Positions 1 to 8,197 of a stretch of DNA of 49,090 nucleotides are shown here, piece after piece. How positions within the stretch are numbered: position 1 is the first letter of the stretch; each line of letters opens with the position of its first letter. Below the pieces are notes generated by a model. That model did not search any database. It was not told the origin of the DNA and saw only the letters and a program-made list of their open reading frames with translations. The stretch is from Rhizobiaceae bacterium (lineage in GTDB: Bacteria > Pseudomonadota > Alphaproteobacteria > Rhizobiales > Rhizobiaceae), in the NCBI GenBank assembly GCA_017644105.1, contig JAEPMD010000026.1, positions 1 through 49,090 of the forward strand, written 5' to 3'. The translations under genes were made by a program, and so were the position numbers.

Positions 1-75
1 GCCTGATCCATCCGGCTTAACCCGTATCTTAACGTTGTAGTCAACAACCCGCTTTACGGGTACGAGAACCTTCAT
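1..75 (-). CDS. etfB: Electron transfer flavoprotein beta subunit, N-terminal fragment
   Basis: The first 25 codons of a gene running leftwards out of the window. The peptide starts MKVLVPVKRVVDYNVKIRV and continues to a PDGSG, which is the characteristic N-terminus of alphaproteobacterial EtfB. EtfB pairs with EtfA to bind FAD and AMP and passes electrons from acyl-CoA and other dehydrogenases to ETF:ubiquinone oxidoreductase. An AGAAGG ribosome binding site lies a few bases upstream of the ATG at 73-75. Only the start is visible, so integrity cannot be judged. Confidence 0.88.
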   Translation of the reverse strand, partial: MKVLVPVKRVVDYNVKIRVKPDGSG

Positions 76-339
76 TTCAAATCCTTCTCATCAATTTTCA
101 TCAAGCAATTTATTGCTTTTCAGTCACACCAAAGTTGTCGGCGAAATCAATAGATTTAGTCTATGGATTTTGGGGAAATTGGGCCCAAGCTTCGCCGCTT
201 GAAGATTCAATAATCGTATATTTGGGAGCAAGTCAAACCAAATCCGTAAAGAACGATACTTCTAGGGGCAATTCGTCTCAATAAATGGAAATAAATTGAC
301 AAATTACCGCCCCCATCTCAATGGTTCGATAGAAAATTT

Positions 340-1257
340 TTATCGATCTCGCAGGATAATATATTGCGCGGTTTGCTTCAGAATTTCAGTTTCGCAATTC
401 ATATCATCAAGTGTGCTGGCGGCTTCTTGCGCCAATTGCTTTAATTGTGACCTGGCCCAATCAATTCCGTGCAAGCCGACAAGCGTGGCTTTGCCTGCAT
501 CCGCATCCTTGCCTGTATTTTTACCCATGGTCTGTGCGTCAGATGTGACATCGAGCAAATCATCAGCCAGTTGGAATGCCTGACCCGCAATTTGGCCAAA
601 CTTTGTCATGCGAGCATAATAATTTTCATCGGCATTTCCGATGATGGCACCCGCCTGGCAGGCGAAACGAATGAGTGCACCTGTTTTCATTTGCTGCAAT
701 GTCAAAATTCCGGCTTCGTCGGGATTTTGTTGTTCTGCAGCTAAGTCCAGTGCCTGGCCGCCCACCATGCCGCCTAAGCCTGCTGCTTGTGAAAGCTCAG
801 AAATAAGTTTGATTTTCGCTGACGCATCCAAAGGCGTGTCATCTGAGGCAATGATATCAAATGCCAAGGTGAGCAGCCCATCGCCCGCAAGAATGGCCGT
901 GGCCTCATCAAATGCGATATGCACGGTTGGCTGCCCACGACGTAAATCATCGTCATCCATGGCAGGCAAGTCATCGTGCACCAGGGAATAACAATGGATG
1001 CATTCGAGCGCTGTTGCGACACGTAATGCAGCTGTTTCGTTACCGGAAAAGATTTTCGCTGATTCCATTACTAAAAACGGTCGCAACCGCTTGCCGCCAT
1101 TTAAAGACCCGTGGCGCATAGCTGCCATGAGGTGCGCAGGCCGTGCGATTTCGCTGCCACGGATTTTATCGGATAGAACCGATTTTAATTCCGTTTCGAC
1201 GCGCTCTGCCGCATCTTTCATGCGTTGCTTGAATTGATTTTGACTTTGCTCAGACAT
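340..1257 (-). CDS. ispA: Polyprenyl (farnesyl/geranyl) diphosphate synthase
   Basis: A 305-residue isoprenyl diphosphate synthase that condenses isopentenyl diphosphate with allylic diphosphates in the cytoplasm. The first aspartate-rich motif, DDLPAMDDDDLRRG, starts at residue 95, and the second, DDLLD, is at 232-236. The GGKRLRP substrate-binding motif is at 54-60. The length fits short-chain bacterial enzymes (IspA), so farnesyl diphosphate is the likely product, although product length cannot be read with certainty. A GGGCG ribosome binding site precedes the ATG. DXP reductoisomerase of the same pathway is encoded at 19.9-21.1 kb. The gene is divergent from the transglycosylase gene at 1421. 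Confidence 0.9.
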   Translation of the reverse strand: MSEQSQNQFKQRMKDAAERVETELKSVLSDKIRGSEIARPAHLMAAMRHGSLNGGKRLRPFLVMESAKIFSGNETAALRVATALECIHCYSLVHDDLPAMDDDDLRRGQPTVHIAFDEATAILAGDGLLTLAFDIIASDDTPLDASAKIKLISELSQAAGLGGMVGGQALDLAAEQQNPDEAGILTLQQMKTGALIRFACQAGAIIGNADENYYARMTKFGQIAGQAFQLADDLLDVTSDAQTMGKNTGKDADAGKATLVGLHGIDWARSQLKQLAQEAASTLDDMNCETEILKQTAQYIILRDR

Positions 1258-1420
1258 GACGCCCTATTGCCACGGCTATTTCGATTGAGCAATCTTTTCT
1301 TGCATAAAAGCTGCTGAATAACTGGAAATTCTGTTCCTTGTGCACTAGAGCTAACCGCAAAGATCAAAGCGGTGTTCTCATTTTTTAAATATCGCGTCAC
1401 TTTCATGTGGGGGCTGTCCT

Positions 1421-2158
1421 TTGGCCAAGGCTGGCAAAAAAAAGAAAACCAAAGCAAAATCAAAATTCGTATTGCGCCAATTTGTTTGGAAATGGCTCAA
1501 GCGTTTGGTCTTGTTTTTGGTGTTGTTACTCATTGCGCCTTACCTGCTGATCTTCATTTATAAAATTGATGGTGTGAAACCTGTATCAACTTTGATGCTC
1601 AGCGAAACTTTGACGGGTCGTTCCTATGAACGGACTTGGATTGACCTGGATGAGATTGCGCCGGTTGTCATTCAATCCGTGATGATGTCAGAAGATGGTC
1701 AATTTTGCGCGCATTCAGGTGTTGATTGGGATGCGATCAATATTGTGATTGAAGAAGCTTTAGAGGGCGAAGCTTCACGCGGCGCCAGTACCATTGCCAT
1801 GCAAACATCAAAGAATTTGTTTTTAACGCAGACGCGTTCCGTCATTCGAAAAGGTTTAGAGATACCTCTTGCACTAACTTCAGATTATGTCTGGGGGAAA
1901 GAACGCATGATGGAGCTTTATCTTAATATCGCGCAATGGGGACATGGTGTTTATGGAATTGAAGCTGCAGCGCAAACCTATTTTGGCCGTTCCGCAAGCA
2001 AGCTAACCCGCAAGCAAGCCGCCTTATTGGCCGTCACGCTGCCCAATCCGATCTTGCGCAATCCGGCCAAGCCCAGCAATGGTTTGCAGCGTCTGGCCAA
2101 TAAAGTTGAAAAACGTGCACGCCAGTCAGGCGCATATATCAAATGTATTTATCCTTAG
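1421..2158 (+). CDS. mtgA: Monofunctional biosynthetic peptidoglycan transglycosylase
   Basis: A 245-residue GT51 glycosyltransferase that polymerises lipid II into glycan strands at the outer face of the inner membrane. A lysine-rich N-terminus is followed by one membrane anchor (about residues 25-47). The catalytic motif SEDGQFCAHSGVDW is present, with Glu as catalytic base, followed by GASTIAMQTSKNLFL and YLNIAQWGHGVYGIEAAA, all typical of MtgA. No penicillin-binding transpeptidase domain follows, so it is monofunctional. The start is a TTG preceded by a G-rich stretch; no ATG lies in frame just upstream. Confidence 0.9.
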   Translation: MAKAGKKKKTKAKSKFVLRQFVWKWLKRLVLFLVLLLIAPYLLIFIYKIDGVKPVSTLMLSETLTGRSYERTWIDLDEIAPVVIQSVMMSEDGQFCAHSGVDWDAINIVIEEALEGEASRGASTIAMQTSKNLFLTQTRSVIRKGLEIPLALTSDYVWGKERMMELYLNIAQWGHGVYGIEAAAQTYFGRSASKLTRKQAALLAVTLPNPILRNPAKPSNGLQRLANKVEKRARQSGAYIKCIYP

Positions 2159-2226
2159 ATCAAAATATTTCGCTAGTGTTTTGAGATCGCACCGACAATA
2201 TTGCTTGAAAAATTTTGAGGTGATCC

Positions 2227-2874
2227 ATGTCTGAATTGAAGCTTTATATCGGTAATAAAAACTATTCATCATGGTCCTTTCGACCCTGGATTGGGATGAA
2301 AGTACTAGGTGTCGACTTTGCTGAAGAATTGATCCCATTTGATATGGCGGCTGGCAATCCAAAGTTTAAAACGTTTTCGCCGACGGGTAAGGTTCCTGTT
2401 TTGGTAGATGGCGATCAGACAATTTTTGAATCTCTTGCCATTCTTGATCATCTATCGCGAAAATATCCGAATAAGGCCTTTTGGCCGAAAGATGCACGCG
2501 CGCACAGCCATGCCATGGCAATATCCTGCGAAATGCTTGGCGGTTTTTCAGCTCTTCGTAATCAATGCCCGATGAATATGCGTCGTCCCGTTGTGAAGAT
2601 GGAGCAGGATGAAGCTTTGCAAAAGGATGTGAAACGCATTGAAGCGATCTGGTCAGCTTGTCTTAAAGAATCTGCCGGTCCATTTTTATTTGGCGATTTT
2701 ACCATTGCTGATGCCATGTTTGCGCCTGTGGTGAATCGCATTGAGGTCTATAAACTCAGCGACCATCCAGCTGTATTGAGTTATATTGATCATATGAAGT
2801 CGCTCGATGCCTGGCAGGAATGGGAAAAAGCTGGCAAAGCTGAGCCTTGGATTGTTGAGGAAGACGAAGCTTAG
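2227..2874 (+). CDS. Glutathione S-transferase family protein
   Basis: A 215-residue cytoplasmic protein with the two-domain GST layout: an N-terminal thioredoxin-like domain (about residues 4-82) and a C-terminal all-helical domain. The NYSSWSFRPW segment near residue 12 supplies a serine at the usual catalytic position, and TGKVPVLVDGDQTIFESLAILDHL contains the cis-proline and the glutathione-contacting ES pair. GSTs conjugate or reduce electrophiles with glutathione. The particular substrate cannot be inferred. The gene stands alone, with a GAGGTG ribosome binding site. Confidence 0.85.
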   Translation: MSELKLYIGNKNYSSWSFRPWIGMKVLGVDFAEELIPFDMAAGNPKFKTFSPTGKVPVLVDGDQTIFESLAILDHLSRKYPNKAFWPKDARAHSHAMAISCEMLGGFSALRNQCPMNMRRPVVKMEQDEALQKDVKRIEAIWSACLKESAGPFLFGDFTIADAMFAPVVNRIEVYKLSDHPAVLSYIDHMKSLDAWQEWEKAGKAEPWIVEEDEA

Positions 2875-3077
2875 AGCGATTTTGAGACTATCAGCGGGGT
2901 CAATTTACCTTGATTTTAAGTTTATTGGCGTGATTGGAAAAAAATCTTTCGAATCCCACTGGTCAAACTCATCAAGTCGATGTATAAGCCGCGCCAATTC
3001 CCAATTTTGGCATCACGTCCATTATGGCGGTATAAACTGCCTGGCCTCGTGTAATGCCCGTTATAATGGAGTAGAAA

Positions 3078-3263
3078 ATGGCTGTACCAAAGAAGAAAAT
3101 TTCGCGCTCAAAGCGCGGCGCACGCCGTTCAACAGACGCGTTGAACGCGCCGTCATATGTTGAAGATAAAGATTCAGGTGAGCTTCGCCGCTCACACCAT
3201 GTGGATCTTAAAACTGGCATGTATCGCGGTCGTCAAGTTTTGACACCAAAAGAAGACGCCTAA
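3078..3263 (+). CDS. rpmF: 50S ribosomal protein L32
   Basis: A 61-residue basic protein starting [18 protein letters not shown], the typical L32 N-terminus. The form lacks the zinc-binding cysteines, as is usual in alphaproteobacteria. It is a structural component of the large ribosomal subunit. An intrinsic terminator follows at 3296-3321. In Rhizobiales rpmF is commonly preceded by mtgA, which fits the gene order here, although a GST gene lies between. Confidence 0.97.
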   Translation: MAVPKKKISRSKRGARRSTDALNAPSYVEDKDSGELRRSHHVDLKTGMYRGRQVLTPKEDA

Positions 3264-3295
3264 GCGCTTTTTTATCGATATGAATGATTTCAATG

Positions 3296-3321
3296 AGGCT
3301 AGCCTTACGGCTGGCCTTTTT
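3296..3321 (+). terminator. Intrinsic terminator after rpmF
   Basis: A 9-bp stem, AGGCTAGCC pairing with GGCTGGCCT (one G-U), with a TTAC loop and followed by a T run. It lies 33 bases after the rpmF stop and before the small membrane protein gene. Confidence 0.85.
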
Positions 3322-3373
3322 GTATGAAATATATCAAGCGACGATTCACCACTCACATCAAAGAGAGATAAAC

Positions 3374-3775
3374 ATGCTTGTAACGATCCCTTTAATGATC
3401 ATTCCGTTGATTTTGTATAATGTTGTGATGTTGGGGCCAGGTTCTGGCATTGGTGGTTTGGAAAACCACATTTTGGAAATTTCAATGCTATCGGGCGCAA
3501 CATGGATTTTAAATGTCGGTGATCTGTTTATTCTAATCGCGCTGGTGCTTTTATTCATTGAGATTTTGAAAGCCACGCGAACTGGGGCTTTCTCGGTTGT
3601 CGATCATTTGCTGTCGACATTTGTGTTTATCGCGTTTTTGCTTGAATTCTTGCTGGTACAAGGCGCAGCCACACAAGTGTTCTTCATCCTTATGGCCATC
3701 GCATTTATCGATGTTATTGCCGGATTTTCCGTTTCGATCCGATCTGCGGGACGTGACGTTTCCATCGGTTTATAA
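3374..3775 (+). CDS. Small integral membrane protein, unknown function
   Basis: A 133-residue hydrophobic protein. The ATG at 3374 was chosen because it is preceded by an AGAGA ribosome binding site and immediately begins a membrane segment; the frame opens further upstream but into the rpmF terminator. Four hydrophobic stretches can be seen (about residues 1-18, 45-65, 75-95 and 100-122), so it is probably a four-helix inner-membrane protein. No catalytic motif is visible. It resembles uncharacterised membrane proteins common in Rhizobiales. I do not assign a function. Confidence 0.7.
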   Translation: MLVTIPLMIIPLILYNVVMLGPGSGIGGLENHILEISMLSGATWILNVGDLFILIALVLLFIEILKATRTGAFSVVDHLLSTFVFIAFLLEFLLVQGAATQVFFILMAIAFIDVIAGFSVSIRSAGRDVSIGL

Positions 3776-3783
3776 CAAATAAT

Positions 3784-3803
3784 GGGCGGATATGGATCCG
3801 CCC
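3784..3803. terminator. Hairpin between convergent genes
   Basis: An 8-bp perfect stem (GGGCGGAT / ATCCGCCC) with an ATGG loop, between the convergent membrane-protein and GlcG-like genes. T-rich bases follow it on the minus strand. It could act as a terminator for one or both genes. Confidence 0.55.
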
Positions 3804-3832
3804 AAATTGCTTGGATTTATCTGCTTTGATGG

Positions 3833-4261
3833 TTAGCCCGCGTCGGCAACAAAGCCTGCATCTTCAATGCCAGCAATTGCGGCAGCTTCATCATTGTCTG
3901 ACACATCACCAGAGATGCCAACAGCACCTAGAATTTCGCCCTTTTTGTTTTTGACCAAAACACCACCGGGAACTGGCACAATATTACCACCGGATACGCC
4001 GGATAGACCTTCTAAGAAATGGGGGCGTGTGGCTGCTTGAGCATCAAGCCAGCGAGATCCAACACCGACAGCAACTGCACCATAGGCCTTACCTTTGGCC
4101 ACTTCAAAGCGCATATTAGAAGCACCATCTTGGCGTTGGAACGCTTTGACGTGACCGCCTGCGTCTAACACGACAACGGCAAGTGGTTTAAGACCAAGAT
4201 CAGCACCTTTTCTAAGGGCAGACGTGATCATTTTATTCGCTTTGGAAAGACTGATTTGCAT
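3833..4261 (-). CDS. GlcG/HbpS family (DUF336) heme-binding-like protein
   Basis: A 142-residue protein of the GlcG/HbpS family. The signature includes PLAVVVLDAGGHVKAFQRQDGA near residue 26, the central K(A)YGAVA segment, and the glycine-rich PVPGGVLVKNKKGEILGAVGISGD near residue 97. Family members bind heme or small ligands and often accompany oxidative or glycolate metabolism genes, but many have no known role. No signal peptide is visible, so it is probably cytoplasmic. It is a single-gene unit, convergent with the membrane protein gene and divergent from the gamma-glutamyltransferase gene. Confidence 0.85.
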   Translation of the reverse strand: MQISLSKANKMITSALRKGADLGLKPLAVVVLDAGGHVKAFQRQDGASNMRFEVAKGKAYGAVAVGVGSRWLDAQAATRPHFLEGLSGVSGGNIVPVPGGVLVKNKKGEILGAVGISGDVSDNDEAAAIAGIEDAGFVADAG

Positions 4262-4402
4262 GATTGTAACTCTTTATTCAGTTGGGATTGATGAAATTTG
4301 GGCTATAAACGATAGCGATTATTTAAAAATGATTATATAGACGATCCTACTTTAAGTCATTTGCTCGTATTCGATTAACATTATTTCCAAAGGAGAAATA
4401 AT

Positions 4403-5986
4403 ATGCGCTTGTTTGATAAACCTGGCCGTTCTCAGGTTTTTGCTGATAATGGCATGGTGGCCACATCCCACCCGCTTGCGTCATCGACCGCGCTCGGCGT
4501 GTTGCGCGAAGGTGGATCAGCTGTAGATGCTGCATTGGCTGCCTCCCTGGTGCTAAGCGTTGTCGAACCTCAAATGACGGGTATCGGTGGAGATTGTTTT
4601 GCAATTATTTCGGACCCTTCAAAAGGTATGCATGCCATTAATGGGTCTGGACGTTCAGCGGCAGGTGCCAACATTGAATGGTACCAGGAGAACGGATTTA
4701 ACGAAATTTCAGATGCGTCTGCGCATTCGATTACAGTGCCAGGTGCTTTGAAAGCATTTGAGGAGTTGTATAACAAATTTGGTGTTCTGAGTTGGGATCG
4801 TTTGTTCACCGATGCTGTTCAAATCGCTGACGTTGGGTTTTTGGTGACGCCTCGTGTCGCTTATGATTGGGCGAAAAATGTAGCGCCCTTGAGTCAAGAT
4901 GTTGGTGCTGCAATGCATTTGTTGCACAATGGTAATGCACCCAAAATGGGCGACCTTGTACAGTTCGGTGCATTGGCGAATAGTTTGAAGTCTATTGCAA
5001 AAGATGGTGTCGACGCGTTTTATAAAGGCAGTATTGCTGCTGAGATTGCTGAAGTCGTTCAGTCTAAAGGCGGCTTTTTAAATGAGGACGATCTTGGTGC
5101 GGTCGAAGCCGACTGGGTCGAACCCATTTCAACGAAATATTCCGGTCATCAGGTTTTTGAAATTCCGCCAAATGGGCAGGGCATGGTCGCCCTTATCATG
5201 ATGAACTTGATGGAGCTTTTGGATGTGCGTTCCATGGCGCATGACAGTCCAGAACGTTATCATCATGAGATTGAAATTGGCCGCATAGCTTACGCTGTGC
5301 GCGATGCAATGCTTGCAGATCCCGCGCATATGACGATGTCAGTTGAAGAATTGACATCGATGGAATTTGCGAAGACGCTGCACCATCAGATAAAGCCTCT
5401 TAAGCGGAACCCCAAAATTCTGCTGCCGGATCTGCCGAGTTCTGACACAATTTATCTCTCTGTTGCCGATAAAAACGGCCAGATGGTGTCTTTGATCTAT
5501 TCCATCTATACTGATTTTGGATCATGGATCGTAACACCAAATTCAGGCATTGTTCTACAAAGTCGCGGCGCGTGTTTTAACACAATTCCGGGTCATCCGA
5601 ATGCCATTGGTCCGTCCAAGCGTCCTTTGCATACAATTATACCTGGCTTTGCACTAAAGAACGGCAATCCAGCATTTTCATTTGGTGTGATGGGCGGTGC
5701 TTACCAACCTATGGGGCAAGCGCATGTCTTTTCCAATCTTGTTGATCATGGGTTTGATCCGCAAACAGCGTTAGATCATCCGCGCATGTTCTGGGCACCT
5801 GATGGCGTATTGGAAGCTGAAAGCGGCATTTCACGTGCTGTGATTGGTGGACTTGAAGCGCGTGGTCATGAAATTCGTCAGTCCAATACACCAATTGGCG
5901 GCGGGCAAATTATCCAGCGTGATGAGCGCGGTTATTATTGTGGTGGTTCAGACCCGCGCAAAGATGGCTTGGCGATCGGATATTAA
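4403..5986 (+). CDS. Gamma-glutamyltransferase family protein
   Basis: A 527-residue Ntn-hydrolase of the gamma-glutamyltranspeptidase family. The family motifs MVATSHPLAS (about residue 18), EGGSAVDAALAASLVLSVVEPQMTGIGGD (36-64) and the autocleavage region SSDTIYLSVAD are present. The likely catalytic threonine is Thr349; self-cleavage there would give subunits of about 38 and 19 kDa. No N-terminal signal peptide is seen, unlike periplasmic glutathione-degrading GGTs, so this may be a cytoplasmic member (for example GGT-like acylases or hydrolases). An AGGAGA ribosome binding site at 4391-4396 fixes the start. Exact substrate unknown. Confidence 0.88.
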   Translation: MRLFDKPGRSQVFADNGMVATSHPLASSTALGVLREGGSAVDAALAASLVLSVVEPQMTGIGGDCFAIISDPSKGMHAINGSGRSAAGANIEWYQENGFNEISDASAHSITVPGALKAFEELYNKFGVLSWDRLFTDAVQIADVGFLVTPRVAYDWAKNVAPLSQDVGAAMHLLHNGNAPKMGDLVQFGALANSLKSIAKDGVDAFYKGSIAAEIAEVVQSKGGFLNEDDLGAVEADWVEPISTKYSGHQVFEIPPNGQGMVALIMMNLMELLDVRSMAHDSPERYHHEIEIGRIAYAVRDAMLADPAHMTMSVEELTSMEFAKTLHHQIKPLKRNPKILLPDLPSSDTIYLSVADKNGQMVSLIYSIYTDFGSWIVTPNSGIVLQSRGACFNTIPGHPNAIGPSKRPLHTIIPGFALKNGNPAFSFGVMGGAYQPMGQAHVFSNLVDHGFDPQTALDHPRMFWAPDGVLEAESGISRAVIGGLEARGHEIRQSNTPIGGGQIIQRDERGYYCGGSDPRKDGLAIGY

Positions 5987-6068
5987 TCCAAACACTGCAC
6001 GTTCAATGATGTGTAGATAGGTTTAAATCCGGCGTGAACCCTATCGAGAGTTCACTCCGACTGGATAA

Positions 6069-6650
6069 TTAGCTGAAATTATCGAGCTTGCCTTGCAAGT
6101 CTTTTAATTGCGCCTTTAGCTCATCGATATCATTGGCTTCAGGTTTCTCTTCTTCTTCAGGCTTGTCCGCATTTGGAAGTCCGAATGGTGAGAACATCGA
6201 CATGGCTTGCTGGAACATTTCGGTGTTGCGCTTGACTTGTTCCTCGACCATCTGCATCGGTGCCTTCATGTTTGCCATCATGGGATTGGCATCCATGGAT
6301 TTCGTCATCTGTTCTTTGAATTTTTCCTGCTGCTCTGTCAGTGCCGACATGGAATGTTCTAGATAGCTTGGCACGACCATTTGCATTTGGTCACCATAAA
6401 AGGAGATCAGCTGGCGTAAGAAGGAAACCGGTAAAAGTGTATTGCCGGTTTTGGCTTCTTGCTCAAAAATGATCTGCGTTAATACTGAGTGTGTAATGTC
6501 CTCGCCAGATTTCGCGTCATTGACAGTGAAGTCCTCGCCCTTGCGGACCATCTCGGCAAGATCCTCCAAAGTTACATAAGCGCTTGTGCCTGTATTATAT
6601 AAACGCCGGTTTGCGTACTTCTTGATAACTACAGACTCATTCCCGCTCAT
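6069..6650 (-). CDS. phaR: Polyhydroxyalkanoate synthesis repressor PhaR
   Basis: A 193-residue regulator of polyhydroxybutyrate (PHB) storage. The N-terminal PHB/PHA accumulation regulator DNA-binding domain is clear (VVIKKYANRRLYNTGTSAY near residues 7-25), followed by the PHB-binding domain and an acidic, glutamate-rich C-terminus. PhaR binds DNA and PHB granules: free polymer titrates it off promoters such as that of phasin. The ATG at 6648-6650 is preferred because GGAGGG lies just upstream; a longer reading would start on a TTG overlapping that site. It is divergent from phaA. Confidence 0.93.
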   Translation of the reverse strand: MSGNESVVIKKYANRRLYNTGTSAYVTLEDLAEMVRKGEDFTVNDAKSGEDITHSVLTQIIFEQEAKTGNTLLPVSFLRQLISFYGDQMQMVVPSYLEHSMSALTEQQEKFKEQMTKSMDANPMMANMKAPMQMVEEQVKRNTEMFQQAMSMFSPFGLPNADKPEEEEKPEANDIDELKAQLKDLQGKLDNFS

Positions 6651-6755
6651 CTGACCCTCCAAATTGCAAAATACGAAATACTTTTATAGACCCTACTGCA
6701 AAAATATCGCTTATGCCAAGTCTATTGTGCAACGCGGTTAATTTGTGTAAAGAAA

Positions 6756-6768
6756 TGCTGCGCTGCAA
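6756..6768. promoter_or_regulatory. TGC-rich candidate PhaR site
   Basis: TGCTGCGCTGCAA lies in the phaR-phaA intergenic region, just upstream of a candidate phaA promoter. PhaR proteins are known to bind TGC/GCA-rich sites. The assignment is inferred from composition and position only. Confidence 0.35.
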
Positions 6769-6780
6769 CATAAACACAGC

Positions 6781-6810
6781 TTGACGGACTGCGTTAGTAT
6801 TCGCTTATAT
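6781..6810 (+). promoter_or_regulatory. Candidate sigma-70 promoter for phaA
   Basis: TTGACG at 6781-6786 and TTATAT at 6805-6810 with an 18-base spacer, about 100 bases before the phaA start. Confidence 0.45.
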
Positions 6811-6909
6811 GACCGTATGATCTGTGTGCGAACAATTTTTATGTTTGATGAAAGCGCGAGCGCACGTAGCGTTCAGGGAAAATCGGTCTGATTTATAAGG
6901 GAAATATTT

Positions 6910-8088
6910 ATGGGTAACTCCTCAATCGTAATAGCCAGCATTGCTCGTACAGCTGTCGGCTCGTTTAATGGTTCATTTGGTAAAACGCCAGCGCATGAAT
7001 TAGGTGCAACTGCAATCACTGGTGCTTTAGAAAAAGCTGGTCTTGAGGCTGGTGTCATTGATGAAGTTATCATGGGGCAGGTTCTAACTGCCGGTATGGG
7101 TCAAAACCCTGCACGCCAAGCCGCAATGGCAGCAGGTGTGCCAAAAGAAGCAACGGCTTGGGGTCTTAACCAGGTTTGTGGTTCTGGTCTTCGCGCAATG
7201 GCCATTGGCATGCAGCAGATCCAATCAGGTGATGCAGATATCATCGCAGCTGGTGGTCAAGAATCTATGTCACTGTCTACTCATTGTGCGCATTTGCGTG
7301 CGGGTACAAAAATGGGTGATTTGAAAATGGTTGATACCATGATCAAAGATGGTTTGACCGAAGCATTTTACGGCTATCACATGGGTAATACAGCTGAGAA
7401 CGTTGCCAAACAGTGGCAATTATCTCGTCAGGTTCAAGATGAGTTTGCCGTGAATTCGCAAAACAAAGCTGAAGCTGCGCAAAAAGCTGGCAAGTTTAAA
7501 GACGAGATTGTGCCGTTTACCGTTAAAAGCCGTCGCGGCGATACAATTGTTGAAGAAGATGAATATATCAAACATGGCGTCACACTTGATGGTGTTGCAA
7601 AACTTCGCCCTGCATTTGATAAAGAAGGTACTGTAACAGCTGCAAATGCGTCTGGTCTGAATGACGGTGCAGCTGCTGCGATTTTGATGTCAGAAGAAGA
7701 AGCTAATAAACGCGGTATTAAGCCAATGGCACGCATTGCATCATGGGCTACTGCTGGTGTTGATCCGCAAATCATGGGTACAGGCCCAATCCCAGCTTCA
7801 CGCAAAGCTCTTGAGCGCGCTGGCTGGTCTGTTGGTGATCTTGACCTTGTGGAAGCCAATGAAGCTTTTGCAGCGCAAGCCTGTGCTGTGAACGTTGACA
7901 TGGGTTGGGATCCAGAGATTGTAAACGTCAATGGCGGTGCGATTGCGATTGGTCACCCAATTGGTGCATCTGGCGCGCGTGTTTTGACAACATTGCTGCA
8001 CGAGATGGAACGTCGTGACGTGCATAAAGGTCTTGCAACTCTATGTATTGGTGGTGGTATGGGCGTCGCGCTTTGCGTTGAGCGTTAG
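6910..8088 (+). CDS. phaA: Acetyl-CoA C-acetyltransferase (beta-ketothiolase)
   Basis: A 392-residue thiolase that condenses two acetyl-CoA to acetoacetyl-CoA, the first step of PHB synthesis. The acylated nucleophile is Cys90 in NQVCGSGLRA, the activating histidine is His349 in IAIGHPIGASG, and the second active-site cysteine is Cys379 in CIGGGMG. Length and motifs match biosynthetic PhaA/AtoB enzymes. An AAGGGA ribosome binding site precedes the ATG. phaB follows after 109 bases on the same strand, and phaR is divergent upstream. phaC (synthase) is not in this window. Confidence 0.95.
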   Translation: MGNSSIVIASIARTAVGSFNGSFGKTPAHELGATAITGALEKAGLEAGVIDEVIMGQVLTAGMGQNPARQAAMAAGVPKEATAWGLNQVCGSGLRAMAIGMQQIQSGDADIIAAGGQESMSLSTHCAHLRAGTKMGDLKMVDTMIKDGLTEAFYGYHMGNTAENVAKQWQLSRQVQDEFAVNSQNKAEAAQKAGKFKDEIVPFTVKSRRGDTIVEEDEYIKHGVTLDGVAKLRPAFDKEGTVTAANASGLNDGAAAAILMSEEEANKRGIKPMARIASWATAGVDPQIMGTGPIPASRKALERAGWSVGDLDLVEANEAFAAQACAVNVDMGWDPEIVNVNGGAIAIGHPIGASGARVLTTLLHEMERRDVHKGLATLCIGGGMGVALCVER

Positions 8089-8128
8089 GCAGCCATTACA
8101 TAATCGCACGGGTCAAATAAGGAGGAAT

Positions 8129-8172
8129 CTGCTAGAGGACACCTAGTTAAATTGCTAGGGGGATTCTAGCAG
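8129..8172 (+). other. Structured phaA-phaB spacer (hairpin)
   Basis: Outer arms CTGCTAGA (8129-8136) and TCTAGCAG (8165-8172) enclose inner arms CCTAG (8142-8146) and CTAGG (8155-8159). The loop is 8 bases and the internal loop has 5 bases on each side. No T run follows, so it does not look like a terminator. It may affect transcript stability or translation of phaB. Confidence 0.55.
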
Positions 8173-8197
8173 GCACAAACAAAGGGACGATTTAATC

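Noticed and set aside
2935-2990. A TTCGAATCCCAC stretch resembling a tRNA T-arm
   Set aside because: No matching acceptor, D or anticodon arms are nearby, so it is not a tRNA gene.
6032-6056. GTGAAC...GTTCAC inverted repeat between the gamma-glutamyltransferase and phaR genes
   Set aside because: Only six base pairs and no T run, so it was not listed as a terminator.
7434-7931. 165-codon frame antisense to phaA
   Set aside because: Lies fully within a thiolase gene with all catalytic residues intact; a codon-usage shadow.
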